Below, piece by piece: positions 23,990-36,079 of a stretch of 64,000 nt of DNA (within the stretch, counting starts at the first letter, position 1; each line of letters begins with the position of its first letter). Position numbers and translations under genes: made by a program. Source of the stretch: Cryptomeria japonica. Its lineage: Eukaryota > Streptophyta > Pinopsida > Cupressales > Cupressaceae. The notes beneath the pieces are model-generated. The model searched no databases, was not told where the DNA came from, and saw only the letters and a list, made by a program, of their open reading frames with translations. The DNA lies in assembly GCF_030272615.1 (NCBI RefSeq), contig NC_081409.1:654442468-654506467 (forward strand), given 5' to 3'.

Positions 23990-26900
23990 CATCAATTTCC
24001 TTCTATGTCTTCTTGATCTCCTCATCAATGTCCTCAGTCAAACAGTGAGGTTTACATGCTTCCCTATATAGCTCCTCATACTCTAAAATTATAGAATTGA
24101 GTACCGGTAAAAGTGTATCTACATGAGCGGTACAATTCTTTATGGTGTTTTCAAAGAATGTATTCTTCTCTTTTTCAACTCTCTCCTTTTTTATATCCTT
24201 ATTCACCTATCTATAGTTATTACATTATCAGAAATGAATTTGGACAATGTGTCCAGTTTACCTAAAGAATCTTTAATGTGATCTATCTGACAATTTGGTG
24301 CAATCATCTTAAAGATAGGTAAAGTGTTATCAATTTCCTTAAAAGCCAATGCATTGCAATCAATTATCCTCTTAATTGAAACCAAAGTACCTCTGTGATA
24401 TTGGTAGGTCTGAATTCACCTATAGATGTACTTGGTTCAGTTGTAGATTTCATCTCAACAGATGTTTGACCAATCACCTTCACTATATCATTTTTGCTTC
24501 CATCAGATGTATCCATTTTGCTTACATTTTCCTTTGGTGGATCTATCTGTGTTTGTACCTCAACCTTTAATGGTTTCTCATATTGTTTCAATGTCTCTAT
24601 AACTCTCGGTTTCTTAGTCTCAACATGAACCTCTGCCTTTGTTTGTTTCTCTAAAAGTTCTACTGCCGGTTTCTCAGATTTCGGTGGCCCTGTGCTAGTA
24701 CCTTTGTCTCCTGTACGCTTTTTCAGTCTTTCTCGATTGCTCTGTTTGATTTGGTATTGAGCATTTTCTTGAGAGTCAACTATTTGTGCCAGTTTCTTTG
24801 AAATCTTGCTATTATCAACATTATTTGTCTTAACCTCTGAAGTTTCCCTGTCCACAATAATGTTTACCTCTTGAGTATCCACATTCATTGTAAAGAGTAT
24901 CTTCGCTTAGGGTTAGTATCATCATGTGTTATACCTTTAGTATCAATAACCAGTGGATCTTTTGATTGTACTAGTGGTGTATCCAAAGGTGGCGGTGAAA
25001 GATTATCCATAACCTTTATGTTTGGAATACCACCAACTTTGCCTTTACCCTTGTCCTTGTCTTTCTGATATACTTTGAATGTTTTCTCCATTTTAGGTCT
25101 GCTTCTTTCCTCTTGTTTTTCTTTCTTTACAAAGAATATATCCCATTTATCTGTAGTCTCATCTACAATTTCTTTTACTCTTCCAGCCATCAGGCTCACT
25201 TGCTAGTGTCCACTAACAAATACTGATCGGTTAGCCTCAGAAATAAGTTCATCTATTTCTTCCTTGGAGTTTATCGGATGAACAACCAAGAGTTCTTCAA
25301 CTTTCAATTTCTTATCCATTTCCATCAACGATAGCCTTTTAGCTTCTAATCTCATGTATAGATAATATGGAAGCTCATCAATCACTTCTATCAAAACTTA
25401 CTTGTATATATCCAAGTGTAAAACAATGCTTTCCTCAATGGTGTTTCTGTCAGTATCATTTGAAGTGTTATACCATTTATTCACATTAGATAGATTACCT
25501 TCCTCTGTTATCTCATTTAGTAAATCATCCAGTGTGGGGGTAACTAGTGTTTATTTCTTTTTAGGAGTAAGCTTCTTCTTTGGTTCCCTAACCGCCTACT
25601 ATTTATTCCTTAGTGTTTTGGTTCTCATAGGTGAAGGAGAGGGTACCAGTGAGACTTTTCTCTTCCTTTCTACTTTTTTAAACTCAGTAGCCTTACCACT
25701 TTCACTATCGGAGGATGTTACAACCCGTGAAACATGTGCTTCAGGTTGTAGTCCTTCAAGTTCACTTGTTGATATATCACTATTGTTCATGAAATTTTGT
25801 TTCATCTCCTTTACCTTCTTGGAGGCATCTCTGATAAAATTTTCTCTTCTCTTAGTCCTTTTCTGCATAGATACATTACTGTCAATAGTTTCTACATTTT
25901 CAAAGAATTTCTCAGAAGGCTCCCTTGCTGCATCAAGTAGAGCTTTAGCATATGTTTCTAGAACATGTAGATCTACCTCATATCCCATCTCCATAACCCA
26001 AATAGTTCTAGGACTTGCTTCTTCCATCCAAGTTTCATCTCTCTTAATAACAAAGCAGATTTCCTTGTCATATTTGTCAACTATGCTTTGTGCTAGTATC
26101 TCTCTTTCTCTCATCTTAGATTGAAATGTCGAAATAGTCTGTGATGTTCTTAATACTGTCAGAGGTCATACTGGTGAAAGTATCTTGTATTTGTTTTCCT
26201 ATCGGGATGTCATAACCAAAATCCTTGTGACCTATGTCGGATATCTCCTTGGTAAATTACAACATTAGGCATACTAGAAGGTTTCCAAAATGGAAAGTAC
26301 CTTTATTGTCTCCCTTAATCTTCATCAGGCTGTCAATTAATTCATCAATCTTAGCATTATTGTTTACCATTTTATATGCACTATGAATACATAGGCTAGA
26401 AACAAAATTTAGTCTATTTGCATGAGTAGCTTTGTAACCTAGTACCATTCTCACATCTCTTACATTGATATCCTTAACATCATTCACTCTAAGTGACCTG
26501 TTATCAAATGTTGCTTTGGTTAAATCCATAACTCCTCTGTTAGGTATCTTCTTGGTTTTATCAGACCTACTACCGGTTGAAGGTAAACCAATAACTGCCT
26601 TAATTGCTTCCCTAGTTATCTTGCAAACTGAATCTAACCACATGAATTCCCCATGGACTCTACTCAATACAAGTCTAACAACTTCCTTAGGAAATTTAGG
26701 AATGTTTGAAATCTCTACAAAACCTAAATCTTGCACAATCTTATGTTTGGGTTTGATTACTCCATTTTCATCAGAAATGACCTCATTAAACATTTTCTTC
26801 AACTCCTCAGTCCCTAGGTTTTCTATGTTGCAATGTATATAAATTCTAGGGTCTTCTGCAAATGCTACACTATTTGGTATTTTCAAAAAAGCTCCTATAG

Positions 26901-27060
26901 AGTCATTTTGTTTTGCAATCTTGAGGATTATCTTGAATACGGGTCTAGGGACTTTAACATTATCCACAATGGTAGGGTTCAAAATAAACTCTAGAATAGA
27001 ACATGAGGAAGCTATTTCAAAGATAATTACCTCTAAATTGAAATTCTGAATGCTTGAAAA
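23990..27060 (-). pseudogene. Long extra ORF of the pol-less element, broken by stops and frameshifts
   Basis: About 3 kb of minus-strand coding-like sequence. The first block (27060-26257) opens without a clear ATG and has KVPRPVFKIILKIAKQND, IYIHCNIENLGTEELKKMF and VCKITREAIKAVIGLPSTG. After a stop it continues (GHKDFGYDIPIGKQIQDTF), then 26114-25599 with MREREILAQSIVDKYDKE, then Lys/Glu/Ser/Thr-rich disordered parts at 25199-24364, and a coiled-coil-like tail to about 24000. Frames change between blocks. Two thirds of the element is devoted to it, in place of pol. I do not recognise the family. The order (helical core, disordered middle, coiled-coil tail) resembles the ORF at 1503-5457. 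A TATA-like CTATAAAG lies on the minus strand near 27165, about 100 bp upstream of the open frame. Confidence 0.6.
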
Positions 27061-27392
27061 TCACTTCGCAGCTTCACATTAGAATGCCTTGCTCAATTTC
27101 ATGCTCTCTGATCGTTTGAATGCTCGGTGAGTTCAAAATGAGGGTTTCCCGGTTCTTTATAGCCAAAAAGGTTCTTTAAAACTGCATTAAATGCTTGTCG
27201 GTTAAGTGATCAAACTTAAAACATCTGCCGATAAAGAAGAAATGTATCTTCTCACCATCAACCGAGGGTAGAATGCATGATCTTCAACTTGTTGCAATAC
27301 ACCCTAAGGATTATTCCTCAGTTAGATGAAGAATCTTCTAACGGTGGAGGATTATTTTGTTCTACTATTGTAGAGATAGTTTCATCAGTTCT

Positions 27393-28420
27393 CTAATCAC
27401 TTTTCTTAATCCATTGTTTTGAAAATTTTTGCTTTACTTCATCTACCTTTTCTTTGCCCTTTAAACTAGATTCTTTATTGTTCGTCGGTGAATTCTTTCT
27501 TCTACAAAATTTAGCAATATGTCCAATCTTGTTACAAGCACAACAAGTTACATTATTCCTTTGAATGGCCTTTCTATTTTCTTGACCGGTTTGTGGTCTG
27601 CATTGATTAGATAAATGCCCAAATCTTCCACAAACATAGGATTTCACATTCATTCTGCAATTTTCTGAATTATGACCAAATTTGTTGCGTTTGGAACATT
27701 GACCAGTGGGTGAGTTCATATTTTGATTATTTCTAAATCTACACTGATTTTCTCTATGACCATACTTGTTGTAATTGAAACATTTCCCATTAAATTTATA
27801 AGAACTAGGTTGTCTTACCAGTTTGTTCTAATCTTGATTGTTTGGAGTACCAAAACTTTCTCCATGTTCAAATCCAAGTCCATTAGTATCTCCATCATGT
27901 TTCTACCTTTTAAACATGTCATCAAGTTCTTCTGAACTTTTCCTAAATTTGTCTTTGTGTTTATTTGTAGTAGCCAACTCATTTTCCAGAATTTCAACTT
28001 GTCTCACAAGCTCAACTTTATCATGTTGCATGTGAATTAGATATGTCTTAAGCATATCATTTTCATGACCAAGTCTTAGATTTTTTTTTCTAGCATCATT
28101 AAGTCTCCAAGTCAATTCTTCTTCATTCTTCTTCTTGTCTTCAATATCCTTACATAGGCTCATAGTCATATCTTGCATTTCATTCTTCATATTATTGTTT
28201 TTTTGTCTCAACTTATTTGCAATGTCTCTAAGAGTCTCATTTTTATCATCATCATTCTGCATCTTCTCATGAAACTATTTTATTTTATTTTGTGCTATAA
28301 CAAAGTTCTCCTTAATTCCTTTAATAAATTCCTGTGCAATCCTCAGATCATCTTCAAGTTTGATATTCTTCAATTTTTCTCAATCAAAATCTTCAAGAGC
28401 TCCTTCCAACTGTTTCCTTA
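27393..28420 (-). pseudogene. Gag C-terminal remnant: coiled coil and four zinc knuckles
   Basis: On the minus strand, 28262-27903 encodes a long coiled coil (ELTWRLNDARKKNLRLGHEN), followed after a stop by four CCHC-type knuckles between about 27795 and 27480. The first has lost its second Cys (CFNYNKYGHRENQC), the second likewise (CSKRNKFGHNSENC), the third is CGRFGHLSNQC preceded by a non-Cys context, and the fourth is complete (CACNKIGHIAKFC). The N-terminal Gag capsid domain normally found in copia Gag is not present between the PBS and the coiled coil. Multiple knuckles plus a coiled coil is the usual Gag tail of SIRE-like elements, where it binds element RNA. It is interrupted by stops, so it is probably not functional. 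Confidence 0.75.
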
Positions 28421-28488
28421 AGTTCTCCACTTGTACCGGTATCAGAATCTCCCTAAAGCCATTAGGCTTTTGCAAATAGAGGACCAAT

Positions 28489-28499
28489 CTCTGATACCA
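28489..28499 (-). other. Primer binding site, initiator tRNA-Met type
   Basis: The minus strand reads TGGTATCAGAG two bases inside the 5' LTR. This is the standard plant copia priming sequence. Confidence 0.9.
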
Positions 28500-28501
28500 A
28501 T

Positions 28502-29328
28502 TGTTAGATTCAATGATAGTATGAAAGACACTGAGAGGAGGGGGGGGGGGTGAATCAGTGTCTGACCGGTTAGCAAAATATTTAAACTTCTTTAAAACTT
28601 TGCAACACGAAACAGTGTACCGATAAATAAGAATTATTGCAATAAACAAAAATAATAGAGACATCATAGAAACGCACTATAGCACAAGATATTTAACGAG
28701 GAAATCCGGTGTGGGAAAAACCTCAATAGGATTTGTGACTCACAATATTTACCCACTGGCCAATGAATAAATACTACTTACAATAAGGGGTCTGCACATG
28801 CAGGGAGGCCAACAGCCTAGAGCTCATTGCTCAATAAAGAGTCACAATGACTACAAAATGGATTATCAAATCCAATACAATGCACTACTCAAAACAACAT
28901 CTCTTATGCCAAGTTCAATAACGGTTTGAGCTCAGTCAATAACCAAAACCTTCACTGTCAACTATATCACCTTATACAATAAAATTGTAGCATCACTTAT
29001 TATACCTCTCTCTCATATCATTCAAAATGACCTCTCATACATATGTGAGTCTTTTACAATATACCATGTCGGCTTTACAAAAGGTAATTACACTTACAAA
29101 ATAATTCATATAAGAAAAACTTTATCCCATGTCGGCTAGAGTGTCGGTATGCTTTGTTGCCGATGTAATCTAAATGTCCGTGAAGTGCCTGTCAATGCCG
29201 GTGTCTACTGATGTATGAAGTTTGTGATGTCGAGCATGTAGAAACCAATCGGTGGTGGCTTGCCAGTTGGTTTCCAGATGGTTGCCATCAATGACAACAT
29301 CAACTATTCTCATAAGAGTGTAGAATGC

Positions 29329-29333
<5 letters not shown>
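28502..29333 (-). repeat. 5' LTR of the pol-less element
   Basis: 832 bp. It is about 20 bp longer than its partner because of small indels, for example an extra copy of a GGTTTCCA-GATGGTTGCC stretch near 29270. The G-run near its end is 12 bases against 9 in the partner. Confidence 0.9.
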
Positions 29334-29630
<297 letters not shown>

Positions 29631-29689
29631 ACATATATAGGTAGATATATTTACTTATATTGCATATATATACGTTCTCTCCTGATCTT

Positions 29690-30535
29690 CCTTTTTAGCT
29701 TACAGATGTATTTATCAACTTTCTTCAGTAGGATTCTCATGAGCAATTCTATATCTATGAATATTAAGGCTGATGTTTTACTCCTTAACACCTCGCGGTT
29801 GATGTTTTATTTTATGAGCTAGTAAATTTTAAGTCAGATGTTTATCCTTGTTTGTATTTGGAAGACTATAATTGGTCTATGGTAGCATCTTTTCACATCT
29901 CGGCTCAGTGATTCTCCTTGTATATGTCTTTACCTACATGGAGATAGATTTCTTTAGGTTTCTTGAGAATTCTCTACAGGAAAAGGGAGAGTATTGTTGG
30001 CTTCATATCTTTTATGGTTTGCAGGCTCCTATTGTTTTAAGGATCTTTAAGGGTGAATTTATCATGTGGTTAGTCTTTTCTACTAACCCCTTGTTGAGAA
30101 CTTTCTGCAAGGTATTATGCAGGTTGAAGTTGGTTAGCCTGGCAGGGCCTATTCTTAGGAGAACCAGGGTTTTATTTCTCTCTTAGAATTACTTCATCAG
30201 GCTTCCTAAGGTTAAGATCTAGGCTTCTATCAGAATAGCAGTTATCTTCTTGGCTCATATAGCTCTCTAGGATTTAAACTCGGTGCTTGCACTTATTTCT
30301 CAGTTCGTGGTTCCAAGTGGGAGCATTGTATCTACTTCTCTTTTTCTTCTCTTCTATTATGTCTTTCCTTCTCTTTGTATCATTAAACTCTAATCCCCTA
30401 AAGGATCCGAGTGAGACCGGAGGTTTTATTCCTCCATTCTTTCCTACTAGTGCCCACAGTGAATGGAGGTTGTAATAATTTTTAACAATTAATAAAAAAA
30501 TTTAGGCCTTGGCCTTTTACCGATCCTAAAAAATA
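29690..30535 (+). mobile_element. Probable 3' untranslated end of the interrupted LINE
   Basis: T-rich, non-coding-looking DNA ends with AATTAATAAAAAAATTTAGG, CCTTGGCCTTTTACCGATCC and an A-rich tail at 30520-30540, which is the usual form of a plant LINE 3' end. Copy B of the local segment starts right after the tail. The link to the LINE at 20342 is inferred from strand, order and the shared TA array. Confidence 0.5.
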
Positions 30536-30544
30536 AAAAATAGA

Positions 30545-31675
30545 ATAAAAAAATATAAGTGAAAAACTATTTTCACATTAATCCAAATTTCAAATCAACA
30601 AAGACCTCTTTAATAAATAGATCACATTGACAAGATAAATCTAACAAATATTATTTTGGTCAAGATGTGAAGACCTTGAAGGTAACTAAACAAATTAGAT
30701 TAAATTGTTCTTTGAGAGGTAGGGTGTCAATTCTCGTATTCTTATTAGATCATGCATTTGATACTCATTTTTCTCTTCTATTTTGACTTTATAATTCATG
30801 GCGTGGTTGCAAAACCTCATCCTAAGTCTCTTTTGTCTTTGGACTAATGTTTCTCTTGTTATTGAAAGACATACTTTTTTTCTTCATGTCAAAATTGGAT
30901 TTTAAGGAATGTTGACTAGATATGCTAAAGTCAAAGATTAAGTAGCCAATAATAAAGTGTTGTACATTTATCTAGAGGTGAGACCTCAGATAAACAAAAC
31001 ACATTAATTACAATATATCAAAAAAATTGATAAATAAATATAATACTTATTTAAAATTACTTAAATTCTAAATTAAAAAACTTTAATTTAAGTAAGATTA
31101 AATTTTTAAATAAATAATTTTGAAAATAAATTTTGATTAAAAATAAGAGAAATTTTTGTATACATGTAATTTGATTTGTCAATTCATAACTTAGAAAAAC
31201 TAACAATAAAATCATATTCAAAATACGATTGTTTAAGCATTTTAATCCCAAATAAAAACAGTTATGTTGAGGAGAACAAGATTATTACATGAAGCAAAAA
31301 GATTATAACAAACAAGAGGATTGCAATGGTAACATGAGTTTTAGGGATGAATTTAACTGTTGTATGATCGTCAAAATGGTGAGCATCGTGTAGAAGATAG
31401 GCATACTTGTTAAATAAACTGATGAAAAAATAGGTGTCACTTGAACAATTTAGAGTTTATTGTGTCCCCCATGTAAAAAAACTCTATAACCCTTCTAGTT
31501 CAATTTTCTTTTATAATTTTAATGTTCCTGCCAGTTAAATTATTCCTAGAGAGGCAACCTATATCCGATTCAAACGTTCTTCTAACTGAACTCAATTCAT
31601 ATATCCAAATGCCTACAAATTAATATGGTATATAACTTTATTTATGGTTTTTACTTGCATTAGGCTTAGGTAGGG
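30545..31675 (+). repeat. Local segmental duplicate, copy B
   Basis: Collinear with copies A and C: GTGAAAAACTATTTTCAC, AATAGATCACATTGACAAG, GAGAGGTAGGGTGTC, then an acidic-exon position at about 31270-31330 that is heavily mutated, then GTGAGCATCGTG and TAACCCTTC, ending near 31675. No open acidic frame remains. Confidence 0.7.
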
Positions 31676-32105
31676 GTTAATGGGAAGGCTTGGACTCTAT
31701 TTTTATGGAAGAGGGATCTCATGGAGATTTTTTTTTGGGTTATAGGATTATTTAGAATCTATTCCTAAAAAATAGAAGCTCCTATTTTTTAGGCTTCCAT
31801 TTTTTAATAGGTGAAAATAGGATGGGGCTAGAAATTGCCCCACCAGCTTAGGAATTTTATTTGCCACTTGGCAATTAGAAAAGAGTTGAGACGAATCTCA
31901 CTAGAAATTTTAAAAGGAAAATATAAATGAAAAATTATTTCATTTTTTACTACTGCTCATGGATCACCAACTTCCTTCAATTTAGGAGCTTAAAGTTTTA
32001 AGCAGAATTGTACAAAATTCTTAAAAAATATTTGCAACACCCGCTCTATTTTTTAGGAAGCCCCCCTTCATGGAACCCCAACCTTAACCAACACACTCAA
32101 AACAT
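31676..32105. mobile_element. Possible MITE with imperfect terminal inverted repeats
   Basis: Near the left side TTCCTAAAAAATAGAAGC (about 31765) and near the right side GCTCTATTTTTTAGGAAGC (32044) are inverted copies. The outer parts (GTTAATGGGAAGGCTTGG; CATGGAACCCCAACCTTAAC) are a weaker inverted match. No coding sequence lies within. Confidence 0.3.
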
Positions 32106-32961
32106 TGACCATTTAGAGTGGCTGGTGTCGGACCCTTGTAATCTATTCCATCGATAATGCTTGTTTCCATTCTTGTAAGTCAACCATTAACCACCACAGT
32201 CAGCAGCTATCAGTAGTTAGAAACCCAATTTATAACCCAAACTGAGTTCAAATTCACTGTTCTAGCACCGTGGAAGATGGGACATGCTTAGTGTATGCAG
32301 GACTTGTGGTGATCAAAATACTTACATTGAGATCAAAAGGACCAACACACCAATAAAAATTTTGAGTACAATGATTAACCAACTTAAACTAGTTTAAACA
32401 AGTTAACTTTTCAAGATGTGTCTCATTGTTCTCCATCTCATAGGATCCCTAAAGCCAATGTTTTGCTCATAGATCATTGACCAAATGACTTTAGGAATGA
32501 CAACTCCAAGAATGAGTGATATTGTGATATATATGCATGATTGCAATCTAAGATCTAAATGATATGTTCAAGATATGATACTAAGCTAAGATGAAGATAA
32601 TGATATGATAAAGATATTAACAAATTATACTAACATGGATATATTATGATATGAAATGCTTCTAAATGCTAAAATGTCATTAAAACAAAGAGAGGCTAAA
32701 ATGTTTCATATAATTAGACTATAATGTAGATGCATAAAACTTGGATGTGGAGATTGAAGAAAGTGAGCCTTATTTATAGAGAAAATAGTGGAATAGATGG
32801 TTAAGATTCAATAATCTTAACAACGGCTAGGATTGAAAGTTACTCAATCCATATTTACAATTTTAACCAATGAAATGGTGATGATTGGCAACAAGAGGTA
32901 GCTTGAGAGGAGATGCAAGAGGCATTAAATGCCTGAGAAGACATGAAGGTCACCTTAGGAG

Positions 32962-32988
32962 GCTGGGTTAGGGTTAGGTTAGGGTTAT
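32962..32988 (+). repeat. Short interstitial telomere-like repeat
   Basis: GGGTTAGGGTTAGGTTAGGG gives three imperfect telomeric units. It is too short to mean more than chance or repair filler. Confidence 0.4.
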
Positions 32989-33378
32989 CCATTGGATAAA
33001 GATTTTACCCAGGAGGTAAACTCTTGTGCAATAGTTAAATAAAACAACTAGGGTCAAAGCCATGAGCACTTGATGAGACTCTTGAGTTGGATAAGGGTTA
33101 AGTTAGATAGACATTCTCTAACCATAAGTGAAGGTTGGATTAACCATTAATGGTTAGGAAGACTTTGGGGATAAATTTGTAAGAGCCTTACAAATTTGGG
33201 GAACTCAACTTGGGTTAACTTGTTGAAGAAATAAAGTCTTTAATGCATTTAGAAGACTTTCTTCCATATTTGAGAAGTGACTTCCCCAAATTTGGGAATG
33301 TGATATGATTGGAAGAATTAAGGCTAGTTAAGTGAGATGAGAGAGGTTCTAGAAGATTGTTACACGACAAGTGGGAAA

Positions 33379-33958
33379 TGTTAGGATTTTATTTTAAAAT
33401 AAAATTTTAATTTCAACTAAAAATGGATGCAACTTGCATTTGTAGGAAAGTGCAAGTGGGGGTGTGGGGGAGGGGGGAGGGGGTATATAAATAAATTTGA
33501 TTTATTTATATGCAAGTATTCTTTTAAATTAAATATAAATTTAATTAAAATGGTGAAAGGGGATTTAATTAAATAATATTGATTTATTTAATTTAAAGGT
33601 TACAAAGTGGTTAGATGAATTTAATTAAATAAATTGAATAATTTATTTAATCAAATAGATAAAAATGGAGAAATTAATTAAATAAAATTTAATTAATAGG
33701 AGGATATGGTTTAAATAAATATTAAATATTTATTTAACTAGATGGTCAGATTTATATGTCTACACTTAGTTAATGAAACTGCATCTTTTCATTTGATTTT
33801 GAAATTTGAATCTTGAATCTCCCACCCCATTGAAAGGAGTAAGAACTTAGAAGAGGATTCCTTCAATTGGATAAAAAATCACAACCATAAGAGTTGCAAG
33901 AGTAAATGGGCCATCCTGAGGTTTCTTAACGGTTGGAACCGTATTCATTACATAACAT
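33379..33958 (+). mobile_element. LTR-like stretch, unpaired
   Basis: A purine-rich GACAAGTGGGAAA precedes TGTTAGGATTTTATTTT, as a polypurine tract precedes an LTR. A TATA-like GGGTATATAAATAAA follows at 33480, and CATAACA at 33958 could be the end. Between them is a maze of AAATAAAT/ATTTATTT inverted repeats. No partner LTR was found in the window, so a 3' or solo LTR is only a suggestion. Confidence 0.3.
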
Positions 33959-33959
33959 C

Positions 33960-35165
33960 CAGAGAGGAGATGGAACAAATGGGCCTTGTCTGTTGTGTTT
34001 GGGAAATATAAATTTACTCAAAGCACACGTCAATTCCAAGGAGTGGGTCAGAATATATGGATGATTCCTAGATATTATTATATTATGAGAGAGGGGCATT
34101 GCATGGAAAAAAGAAAAGAATAACAAGTAGAAAAATGGATGGAGAAACTACCAAAAATGAAATGAAAAAATATTTTTATGTATTGAATGAATGTTAGGAT
34201 GATTAAGTATTTCAAAGGAAGGGCGTGAAAATAATATCTAGACAATTGGAAGAAAAAGCTTGCTAAAGGTACTAATTGGTTAAACCTCACCAAGGTTGAT
34301 CAACTAGGGTCCAACTTGAGGCGACATGAATTTTAGTTGGTAGTAACTTTTAGTTTTGGTGTTGAGTAGATGATTATAAAACTCCATTTCCAAGGTTGTT
34401 TGATGTAGAAACATCACCAAGTAATTTGATATATGAGAAAAAAACTATTGTATTTATTTTATATTTTATCTTTGGTATAATTTTTTTTATCTTTGTGTGG
34501 TCTTGGCTAGTCATAAAATATTTTATTTTTATGAAGGAGGAAATATGATTAGAGACGAATTTCTACATCCTTCTATTTTGGAATAAAGCACTCATTATTT
34601 AGGTGAGAAACATCAAAATCTTTATCCATGTGCATATACATCCTATAATATGTGAGAATGAAAAAATGTGTTATGGTAGACAAGAAAGAAGAAGAAAAGA
34701 AAGGTGAGAAATTGAATCCATATTGTTAGATGATATCTATGTCTCCTGTTAAATCTAGGTCAACACCACAATATTTACTAAATAGATATTTTCATAAGAA
34801 TTGAAAACTAAATCTCACCCATTAGATGATATCTATGTTCCCCATTAAATATAGGTCAACATCATAATATTTATTAAATATTAAATATTGACTGTAAATA
34901 GGTCCCACTCAACTCATTACTAATATCTATGATTTCCTATAAAGTGATCCACAAACTTTAGGAGAAAATTAGTGATATCTAGATCATTTAGAAAATTGGA
35001 TGAAGTCAACTCATTGTTAATACATGATTTAAGTTGTGAAAAGAAAATTTGAAGGCTATCAATAAATAGAATTTCTTTTTTAGTGATAGACAAAATATAG
35101 AGTAATTAAATGGAATATTTTAAAGTAGCTAACTACTAATTGTAAATAGATGTTTTTTTTTAATT
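33960..35165. other. Intergenic, AT-rich, no gene recognised
   Basis: Short chance frames only. Two near-identical phrases at 34720-34770 and 34810-34870 (AGATGATATCTATGT...AAAT(C/A)TAGGTCAACA) form a 95-bp-spaced duplication. Confidence 0.5.
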
Positions 35166-35169
35166 ATAA

Positions 35170-35874
35170 TATAGAGGGAGATGCCAAATATTGTCAAAGG
35201 ATCCATTCCTCTATTAAGTTTTATATTGCTACAAAATTTGTTGTAACTACAATAATCAATAGTTTAAAGAAAAATTCTTCTAAGGAAGAACAACCAGTTA
35301 GTTGTATTGTTGAGAATGTCCCCAAATTACATAAATTAATGAAGGAACTCAACTTCTTTAAATTATGCTACTCTTGAGTAGTGAAGTTCATGTTTTCATA
35401 TCTTGTGTGTTGATTGTTTGAGACAAAATTATAAATCATTAATAATAAAATATATAATTTGAATTTGTTGAAATAATGCATTAAATTTGCATGTTGTACT
35501 AATTTGATGTGTTTGTGTTTCTATTTCTCACATAAATTTCATTTGAATCTTGCATCTGTAGTATAATTGGTTGAGTTAAAATTGATCATAATATATCGAG
35601 TAATGATATTTTTAAAATTTATATTGCAAGAGATTGAAATCTAAAAATTGAACTTATTCACTTTAGTTTTTTCCTCATAGTTCCAATGATCTTTTTCTTT
35701 TTTTAACAAATTAAAATACTTGGATTATATTATGGATTTATCAAATCAAAATATATAGAAAATATTTAATAGAAGCAAAGAACTACTTTCATATTAATCA
35801 AAATAGTCAAGTCAACAAACACCACTTGAATTAATAAATGACATTTATAAGTTAAGTCCACCCAATGTAATTTT
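35170..35874 (+). repeat. Local segmental duplicate, copy C, part before the copia insertion
   Basis: Collinear with copy A from GGATCCATTCCT (35200) to the ACCCAATGTAATTTT that meets the LTR at 35875. The sequence resumes at 41896 with ATTTTGATCCAATTGTGAG, matching the uninterrupted ATAATTTTGATGCAAATC of copy A and the TATTATTTTGGTCAAGA of copy B. Confidence 0.85.
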
Positions 35875-36079
35875 TGTTAATGCATGATAGCCTCGGTAAG
35901 ATAAATGATTGAATGAGAGATAAATGAAGTCTCTCATTCAATAATCTGTCTTATCGATAGACTATGATAAAGACTTCAAGTTATCATTCCTTAATTTGAT
36001 GATTATTCTTCGACTTATATATATACAACCTTAGTTGCATATTTCGATCAATATCTGATTCTTAAACCAATGCTTAACT

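Larger units (their letters stand above)
22625..29333 (-). mobile_element. LTR retrotransposon lacking pol, Gag plus extra ORF, inserted in a TA microsatellite
   Basis: Two direct LTRs (22625-23437 and 28502-29333) both start TGTTAGATT and end CCAACA. The internal polarity is minus: beside the right LTR the minus strand reads TGGTATCAGAG (initiator tRNA-Met primer site), and beside the left LTR it reads GCCAAAGGGGGAGAT, a classic polypurine tract. The flanking 5 bp are ATATA on both sides, but this is uninformative inside TA repeats. The internal 5.06 kb holds a zinc-knuckle Gag remnant and one long extra coding region. I find no protease, integrase, reverse transcriptase or RNase H. PBS, PPT and LTR style are those of Ty1/copia, SIRE-like elements. 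It would need enzymes supplied by another element. Confidence 0.88.

Noticed and set aside
25402-26124. 240-codon plus-strand frame (and 26465-26842)
   Set aside because: Antisense shadow of the extra ORF of the minus-strand LTR element. Ser/Phe/Leu-rich composition follows from the Lys/Glu-rich sense strand.
32962-32988. Telomere relic
   Set aside because: Only three imperfect units, TTAGGG and TTAGG mixed, with no flanking sign of a chromosome end or fusion.
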